This document shows, piece after piece, positions 57,402-64,000 of a stretch of 64,000 bases of DNA. Under the pieces are notes generated by a model. That model was not told the origin of the DNA. It ran no database searches and was given only the letters and a program-made list of their open reading frames with translations. A program made the position numbers and the translations under genes. The stretch spans positions 34,752,268 through 34,816,267 of the forward strand of contig OX457052.1 of assembly GCA_949752735.1 (NCBI GenBank), given 5' to 3'. Numbering within the stretch: the first letter of the stretch is position 1; each line of letters opens with the position of its first letter. Source of the DNA: Lumbricus terrestris (Eukaryota; Annelida; Clitellata; Crassiclitellata; Lumbricidae).

Positions 57402-58983
57402 CGGTGGTGGCCAACCGCGGCACGAATGCCACTTCTTAGGCTGCTCTGTATCCCCGTAGCAACAGTGCACATGACAAGGACAAGGTGAAATAAGACTTAG
57501 TGTCTAAAGCAACGGGATACGTCTGAACACTGCTAAGGAACTTAAAGATTGCGTTGACACCTTTTGCGTTTATTATAAGTGAACGTGGTGAGGCGTAGCA
57601 TCTTAATTTTGTATGAAATAATTATTTATATAGCAGATGTTTAATTCGATATAAAGGTGTATATAACAACGGGAAACGTCTGAACACTGATAGTAAGCTT
57701 AAAGGTTTCAGCGGCATTATTTTTGAGATTCTGACGGCTGCAGACGGACGCAGCACAGGATATCGAAGAAGGCTTAGGCAGATTCATCAGTCGGCTGACG
57801 GTCAGAGTGCACATTCTCCACAGCATAGGCATATTATATTTCTGCCATTCAAAGACAAGATGTTGAGTTTCGACCCACTCTAGGGCTGCATGATCAATGG
57901 AAGAGACTTTACCTGCTCTTCTTAAAATTGAGTTTTTGATCATGACTACCAGTTTGTATATCGTTATATAGCATTGCAACTTGCAGCAAGACAGCTAGTT
58001 TTTAAAAAGTTTGAAGATATATCATTATATTGTCCCGCAGTAGTTTTGTGTGACTTGGAGATAGCAGCATTTTTGACGACGAAGTAAAAACCTATTTTGA
58101 CTCTGGGAAAGTCATCCAAGTTCTGTTTATCTGCTGTGTAATGTAACAGTTGTGGTATGTAAATTATTAACGTTAAACGTCAGTTCAGGGTTAATAAGAT
58201 TATTTACAGTATGAAAGAAAAACTTTTGCTGATGGCGAGTAACGGTTTTGTCAAGTTTTGCAAAGGTTTATGGTGTTATCTCAAAAATCGAAGCAATAAT
58301 AATGAGTTGCGTTGCCCCTGCTGCACACAACATGACCATGAGACTCATCAGAACTTGTCGGATTAAAGAAGAGTAATAATTTTTATCCATAGCCAAGGAT
58401 GCCACTCTGAACTTTCAAAATGGTCTGATCCTCCCTAAGAAAAAGGTTAAAAAAGCTAGTCTGGCTTTTTATGTTTAGAAATAAGTAGAATTTGTGTGAG
58501 AAAATACGTGTACGTGGAATTTGTCTAGAGGAGACTTTTTCAGGTGTTTGGAATTTCTGATGACCTTATTTAGTCTGTGTGTACAAATCTGATGACTGAC
58601 AACCTCTTTTTATATAGCGTTTCATCTGTTTTTGCAAACTGATAGAGCGTCTATTTTGTGAAAATGCATAAAAAATGTACGTGATGTTCCAGGAATTGCT
58701 ACAATAATACATGTTTCAACTCGAAAAACCTCCGTGACTAAACACCTAGAAACCTAGACTGGACAGAAAACCTAGATCTAGGTGGAAAAATCTATAGCGA
58801 GAGGCATCCTGGCTATAGCCATGAACCAGCGTTGTGATGTCACTGAATCTGACAAATTATTTTATGTGAGCGCATGTTTTAAATTGGAGTATGCCATGCC
58901 TCTTATCTGGTATATGGTGTGACATGCGAACGGCATGCTTTACATTTTGTGGTACACTATGTACAAAAGGATGGCCACCACTG
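57402..58983. mobile_element. Probable hAT-like element (eroded)
   Basis: CGGTGGTGGCCAACC at the left and GGATGGCCACCACTG at the right are inverted. The flanks GGCTAAGC and GAATGAGC agree at only 5 of 8 bases. The interior has one 112-codon minus-strand ORF (57641-57979) without recognised domains. Confidence 0.45.
57625..57664 (-). promoter_or_regulatory. PSE/TATA-like module 24
   Basis: ATATACACCTTTATATC is followed by TATATAAAT, exactly 28 nt. Confidence 0.5.
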
Positions 58984-59778
58984 GAATGAGCTGATTTCTG
59001 GTCTTTTCCCCTCGTCCTCTCGCCCTCTCGCTCTCCCAATGCGTTTCTTTTACACCGACGTTTCTGTGTAGAAAGGCCTCTGAATAGTCTGTGCTGCAAG
59101 AGACACTCGGCAAATTTTTCAAAACGGTGCGAGTAAAGAACACCCTTTTTATTGCTGATCATCGGCTTATAATATAAGATTTCCTCTTGCAATTTTATGT
59201 ATTACGGTTTTCGTTTAGTTCACAAGTACATGTAATTGATTTAAACGTCCATTCTGCCATTGCATAAGCGCAGCAATTATGACATTTTTGTCGCGGAGAC
59301 ATTATCTTACGACCTGCCATTCCACTTACTGACTAATTTAGTATATAGTCAACGTATCTAATTTTGACTCTTCTGTGCATAACATGTGCCATGCAACCAG
59401 GATTTCTTAATTATTTCATGATCTTTAAATACCTTAGCTATGATTGCTTACTCTCTAATTTAGATACTCGGCTAGTCAATCATTCATAATATAATATGAT
59501 AATATTAAATATGATAATAATCGTTCATATAATTTATTTACTCACTAAGTTAATCATTTATTGACTCATTCACGCTAACTGATTTCACCCGCTGATTCAC
59601 TCACCCGTACTCTTCTTTTAGTTTATTAAATTTTCTTTATTCGCTGATTTGTTGACAAAAACGCTTCATCTAAATCACGAATTCAAATACTCATTTATCG
59701 GCTCACTCATTCACCCGCCCACTTATTCACTCGACCAGACTCATTTGTTCAGACCTCCCCACTAACTTACTCACTTAT
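58984..59778. other. No gene seen
   Basis: AT-rich, with TCATTCACTCA-type degenerate simple sequence from about 59560 to 59778. Confidence 0.45.
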
Positions 59779-60315
59779 CAGTGTTTAATCTAGTCCCCCT
59801 CTCCCCCTCCTCTGGGGGGAATTGAGGTTTCTGGGGGGGGAGTAAATTGAGCGTCCGAAGGACGCTCGTGATGCGCGTAGCCAGCGGCGCCCGCAGCATT
59901 TTTTTCTTGTACGCACAGAAATTTTCGAAGGAGGGGCGAACAGGGAAAAATTTTCGTTAGGTCGCCGAAAAAACTGATGACCTTTTTTTTTGTCATCAAC
60001 CTGGAATTTCCCAAAAACATACCTTTTCTATCCGCCGAAAAAACTGATGACCTTTTTTTTTTTTTTTTTTTTAGTCAACCTAGAATTTCCAAAAAGCATA
60101 CCTTTTGGCTCATCGCGCTGTACGCACTTACGTATGTGCGTACGTCTCCGGGCGCCGCTGCTGTACGCACTTGCGTAAGTGCGTACGCCTGCGGGCGCCG
60201 CTGCGCGTAGCACCGAGACGGGGAGGGGTATGGGGAGGGGAGGAGTATGGGGAGCAGAGGAGTATGGGGAGGGGAGGAGTATGGGGAGCAGAGGAGTATG
60301 GGGAGGGGATGTGCC

Positions 60316-61860
60316 CCTCCCCTTCAGAAACTTTTTGAATTTCCACATTGCAATGGCAGCATTTTAAGGTGTCGTCTTAACAAAATAGCTGTACTTTTTC
60401 AGTGGCCCATCAGAAAATGTTTGAATTTTTACATTGCAGTGACAGCATTTTAAGGGGTCATCTTAACAAAATACTGTACTTTTTCAGTGACCCATCAGAA
60501 AAATTTTGAATTTCCACATTGCGAAAAGGGACACTGGTTCAAAACAAGTAGAGGCACGAGACAAGGAGACCCAATATCCCCAAGCTCCTTCATCATTCTG
60601 TTGGAAAGAGTCTTGGACAAGATAAGAGACAAAGAAGATGGGGTAGTAATAAGCGGCACAAACATCAACAACCTATGTTTCGCAGATGATATCGACTTGA
60701 TCGAAAGTGACGAGGAACGGCTAGAAACAACAGTGCAAGCACTAAACGAAGAAGGAAAAAGATATGGGCTGACTATGAATTTTGAAAAAACAAAAATTCT
60801 AGTATTCGGAGAAAAAGACTATAGCAAGAAGCTAGCCATTGACGGAAACCAGCTGGAAAATGTGGAAAAGTTCACATACCTCGGGAGTAACATGACGTAT
60901 GACCTGGACAACAGAAAGGAAGTATGGACAAGAATAGCAAAATCTATAGCAGCGCTAAAGGCCATGGACAAGATCTGGAAAAGTAAATCGATAAAAATGG
61001 AAACAAAGAAAAAAGTGCTACAGACATGCATCTTCAGTGTAGTACTATATGGATGCGAGTCCTGGACAATAACGAAGGAGATAGAACAAAGGCTATTGAC
61101 TTTTGAAAGAAAGTGCTACCGAAAGATTCTGGGAATAGACTGGACACAGAAAGTAACGAACGCAGAGCTTTACAAACGAATACGCCAAAAGGAGAACATC
61201 ATGCAGAAGCTGATCGGAAGAAAGCTGAGGCTTTTTGGGCACATCTGCAGAATGAAGGACGATAGGAAAATAAAAACGCTGATGTTCGGCAGGATGGAGG
61301 GGACAAATCGAAGAGGAAGACCGCATAGGGAGTGGCTGGACGACATCACCAAGTGGGGAGAGCATCACTCCAAGAGCTGAGTCACGCGGCGATGGACAGA
61401 GGTCGATGGAGGAGCTTGATGAAGATGGCAGTGGACACCTACGGGCACTGAGCCCATGGTTCCTGATGATGATGATGAATGGCAGCATTTTAAGGGGTCA
61501 TCTTAACAAAATACTGTACTTTTTCAGTGACCCATTAGAAACTTTTTGAATTTCCACATTGCAATGGCAGCATTTTAAGGGGTCATCTTAACAAAATACT
61601 GTACTTTTTCAGTGACCCATTAGAAAATTTTTTGAATTTCCACATTGCAATGGCAGCAATTTAAGGTGTTATCTTAACAAAATGCCTGTACTTTTTCAAT
61701 GAACTATTAGAAACTTTCTGAATTTCCACATTGCAATGGCTGCATTTTAAGGTGTCATCTTAACAAAATAGCTGTACTTCTTCAGTGACCGATTAGAAAC
61801 TTTTTGAATTTCCACATTGCAATGGCTGCATTTTAAGGTGTCATATTAACATGATAGTAT
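60316..61860. repeat. 85-bp tandem array interrupted by LINE
   Basis: Units share TTTCCACATTGCAATGGCAG, CATTTTAAGGGGTCATC and ACTGTACTTTTTCAGTGACC. About 2.4 units precede and 4.5 follow the LINE. Confidence 0.9.
60523..61477 (+). pseudogene. 5'-truncated LINE with RT palm and C-terminal region
   Basis: The RT frame starts in the middle of the gene with TSRGTRQGDPISPSSF, then the catalytic FADD (NNLCFADDIDLI), YLGSNM, YGCESWT, FGHICRMK and GRPHREWLDDITKW. One frameshift near 61375 separates it from the usual ending (SHAAMDRGRWRSL, then a stop). It is inserted between ATTGC and AATGGC of an 85-bp unit and ends in a (GAT)n tail. It is young compared with the other LINE pieces. Confidence 0.85.
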
Positions 61861-62057
61861 CATATATTATAGTAGTAAATAATGTCATTTTAATCATATA
61901 ATAATAAATAATATCACGGTATATTATAACACTTCATGTCAAACAGTGATGAAAACAGTAACTAAAAACTAATATCATTTCGTCAATTTTTCTGGGGGGG
62001 AAATGTCAATCCTGGGGGGGAACTTTCCCCCCCCAGAGACGTCTAGATTAAACACTG

Positions 62058-62866
62058 CTCACTTATTCATCCACTCATTCATTCATTTACTTTCCCTCAT
62101 TCACTCACTCGTGTATTTAATCCATCAATTATTTAACGACTCATTCACTCACTCGATCACTGACTCACTTTTAATTCACTTTCCAATAGGGATGGAACTT
62201 ATTGAATTGAAACACCTTTAAAATGTATTAATCACACAAATTTAAGCGTGACTAATCAATAAAATTGGAATAGTTTTGACTTTGTTGTCTATATAAGTGG
62301 CAGACTGTCGAGATTGTAGACATCGAGCTAGTTACTAATTTTTTTAGCACAAAAGGTCAATTGAATACTGTATTGTAATGAAAACATTTGATCTCTTTGT
62401 CATCTTTGATTTTCATCAACAATAATCTCAATTGCAGCATGATTGCTTAATAATTATCCACTAAAAAGTTTCACATCATCAATGTTCACCATTTGCTTAT
62501 TCTCTAAGCAACCGCTTGACTTCATGAAATAATTTTAAAATAAAGGAGAATCAATTGATCAAGTTCAAGTCAAAATTTAATCTCAAATTAATCTCGCAGT
62601 TAATCTGTTGCATATAATGCTTTCAAATTTAATCTGTTTTCACTTGCGTTAGTTGCTACGACCCGGTCACTTAGCCCAAAGCAGTAGCTATGTTTTTAAG
62701 TGTTTGAACGCCCCCGAAATGGAAAGAAAATGAAAAATTGAAATATTGCATTTATTATGACATGTTGCAGGAATTACAGGGTTTAATGTATTGGCCGCCC
62801 AGGACCCGCGTTGAGAGTCACAACGTTTCACCAAACCTCTTAAGAGTCAGTTGATTTGGTTGTTTG
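62058..62866. other. No gene seen
   Basis: TCATTCAC-type low-complexity sequence to about 62170, then AT-rich DNA with one weak PSE/TATA-like site. Confidence 0.45.
62208..62247 (+). promoter_or_regulatory. PSE/TATA-like module 25 (weak TATA)
   Basis: TTGAAACACCTTTAAAATG is a good box, but at 28-29 nt the partner is TTTAAGC. Confidence 0.35.
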
Positions 62867-63318
62867 CCGGTGTCACGAAATAGAGTATCCCCGTATTAAT
62901 CGTATCTCCCAAATGAAGGGAAGTTGAAAAAGTCACTTCCGCGTGTATTTATTTTTCAAATTAACTTTCATCTGCTTTGTTTGAACTATGACATTAATAG
63001 GTATGTTTATTCCTATTGCATAATTTTACGTGCTTTGGTTTTAGAGCGCTTAGAACATTTAGAACACATAAGAACGCTTAGAGCCACTAAGTAAATTCGA
63101 GTTGCCTTGATCTGAACATTGTTTAGGAAACTTAAAACAATTTGAGTCACTTTAAATTTTGATTACAAAATAAAATTTTCAATTATACGCTTATTTAAAT
63201 TAAGGGGATAGAATGGTTTATCCCCCGGATAGTCTTGGCCGGTATATTCCATCTGGGGAATAGATTATTTCTTCCCCCGGATGGCTTTAAGGGGGTGTAG
63301 AATATAACGTGACACCGG
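62867..63318. mobile_element. MITE with CCGGTGTCACG inverted ends, copy 2
   Basis: CCGGTGTCACG and CGTGACACCGG ends; similar throughout to 1313-1757, in the same orientation. Confidence 0.75.
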
Positions 63319-63440
63319 CTTGCTCATGCTCGAGTAACCCGCCCCCCCCCCCCACCCACACCCACACAAACACTGCCAATAAAATCACGCAACGACCGTG
63401 AGTTAGCCTCGTCCATAATGTAATGAATTTTCAGAGCTAT

Positions 63441-63479
63441 TTACGACACCTTTAAAATGTGGTCACTAAATATTATAAG
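63441..63479 (+). promoter_or_regulatory. PSE/TATA-like module 26
   Basis: TTACGACACCTTTAAAATG is followed by TATAAG, exactly 28 nt. Confidence 0.6.
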
Positions 63480-63682
63480 ATGAACAGCCATTCAACAAAA
63501 TGGTGCATCATCCCTATGCCCGTAGCTAAGCAAAAAACGGAGAACAGTTTTAGAGAATATTATTGTCATTAGAGAATGGTTTTGGTCGAAGTATCGACAC
63601 TTTTGATGCAGTTATAACTATGTTGTAAAGCTTGTATTCACAATTTACTAATAAGGATCAACAGAGTGCATTTCAATATATA

Positions 63683-63720
63683 TAAGACACCTTTAAAACG
63701 GTTTAATTTTTTATATATAA
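63683..63720 (+). promoter_or_regulatory. PSE/TATA-like module 27
   Basis: TAAGACACCTTTAAAACG is followed by TATATAAAT, 27 nt spacing. A LINE fragment begins about 40 bp downstream. Confidence 0.55.
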
Positions 63721-63754
63721 ATAACCTCCAACTACAAAAATTTACACCTACAAG

Positions 63755-64000
63755 AATTGGTGGACAGGGTTGAGAGGTCTGCAAACGAGTATAGCATGAA
63801 GATTAATGCCGCAAAGACGAAGGTCATGACAAATACGGACACAGAATTGGAGATTAGAGTGATCAGTGGTAGTTTAGAGCAGGTAGACTCCTTTGTCTAT
63901 CTGGGAAGCAGAGTAACGAAAGATGCAGACTGTAATGTAGAAGTGAAAACAAGGTTAGCCATGGGTACATCAGTCATGATTAAGTTGACAAAGGTATGGA
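63755..64000 (+). pseudogene. LINE reverse transcriptase fragment, runs off window
   Basis: An open frame to the last base reads YSMKINAAKTKVMTNTD and VDSFVYLGSRVTKDADC, the RT thumb region of non-LTR elements. It starts abruptly (5' truncation). Confidence 0.75.

Larger units (their letters stand above)
59779..62057. mobile_element. hAT-type element with internal array, split by a LINE
   Basis: Inverted ends CAGTGTTTAATCTAG and CTAGATTAAACACTG lie next to GGGGGG subterminal runs. They are flanked by a 9-bp direct repeat CTCACTTAT. This is one base longer than a hAT duplication, but it lies in TCACT-rich low-complexity DNA. Inside are an 85-bp array and a G-rich GGGGAGGGGAGGAGTAT repeat (60220-60310). 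Parts match the 8070-9871 element in reverse. The 60523-61477 LINE is a later insertion. Confidence 0.75.

Overview
This is animal nuclear DNA. It is AT-rich, spliced genes have GT/AG introns, and transposon remnants are dense. The only host gene I can read is the 5' half of a voltage-gated sodium channel alpha subunit (para/Nav1 type) on the + strand. Fifteen exons from 14192 to 57038 chain in frame without a single phase conflict and give 827 residues. They cover the N-terminus, all of domain I including the Asp-360 pore residue, the I-II linker, and domain II up to S4. The gene runs off the right edge. The linker matches arthropod/para-type channels more closely than vertebrate ones, so the source is probably an invertebrate bilaterian. 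The sequence does not let me name a phylum.

Layout: 1-13.4 kb is non-coding, with MITEs, microsatellites, SINEs and two hAT-type elements. The second hAT (10610-12986) carries a nested Helitron and a nested hAT MITE. At 13.4-14.17 kb a degenerate repeat with two CRE palindromes precedes the sodium channel ATG at 14192. At 14522-23299, 45 bp inside intron 1, sits a complete 8.8-kb Polinton/Maverick-type element. It has 329-bp terminal inverted repeats, a perfect 6-bp target duplication GACGTT, and one recognisable gene, a three-exon protein-primed DNA polymerase B on the minus strand. From 23.3 to 57 kb the remaining channel exons are separated by introns holding LINE reverse-transcriptase remnants, hAT, Helitron and Harbinger-like non-autonomous elements, SINEs and tandem arrays. 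At 57-64 kb there is another hAT-like relic, a hAT-type element with an internal 85-bp array split by a LINE, a second copy of the first MITE, and a LINE fragment running off the edge.

The most unusual signal is not a gene. A two-block motif, consensus TTARACACCTTTAAA followed 26-30 nt later (most often 28) by a TATATAAG-like box, occurs about 27 times on both strands. It lies in introns and spacers, never in the exons and never in the Polinton. The flanks do not resemble each other, so this looks like a promoter (PSE plus TATA, snRNA/U6 style, or like nematode 21U-RNA loci) rather than a dispersed repeat. It may mark a cluster of unannotated small-RNA genes inside the sodium channel locus. 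This is inference from sequence alone and needs small-RNA data.
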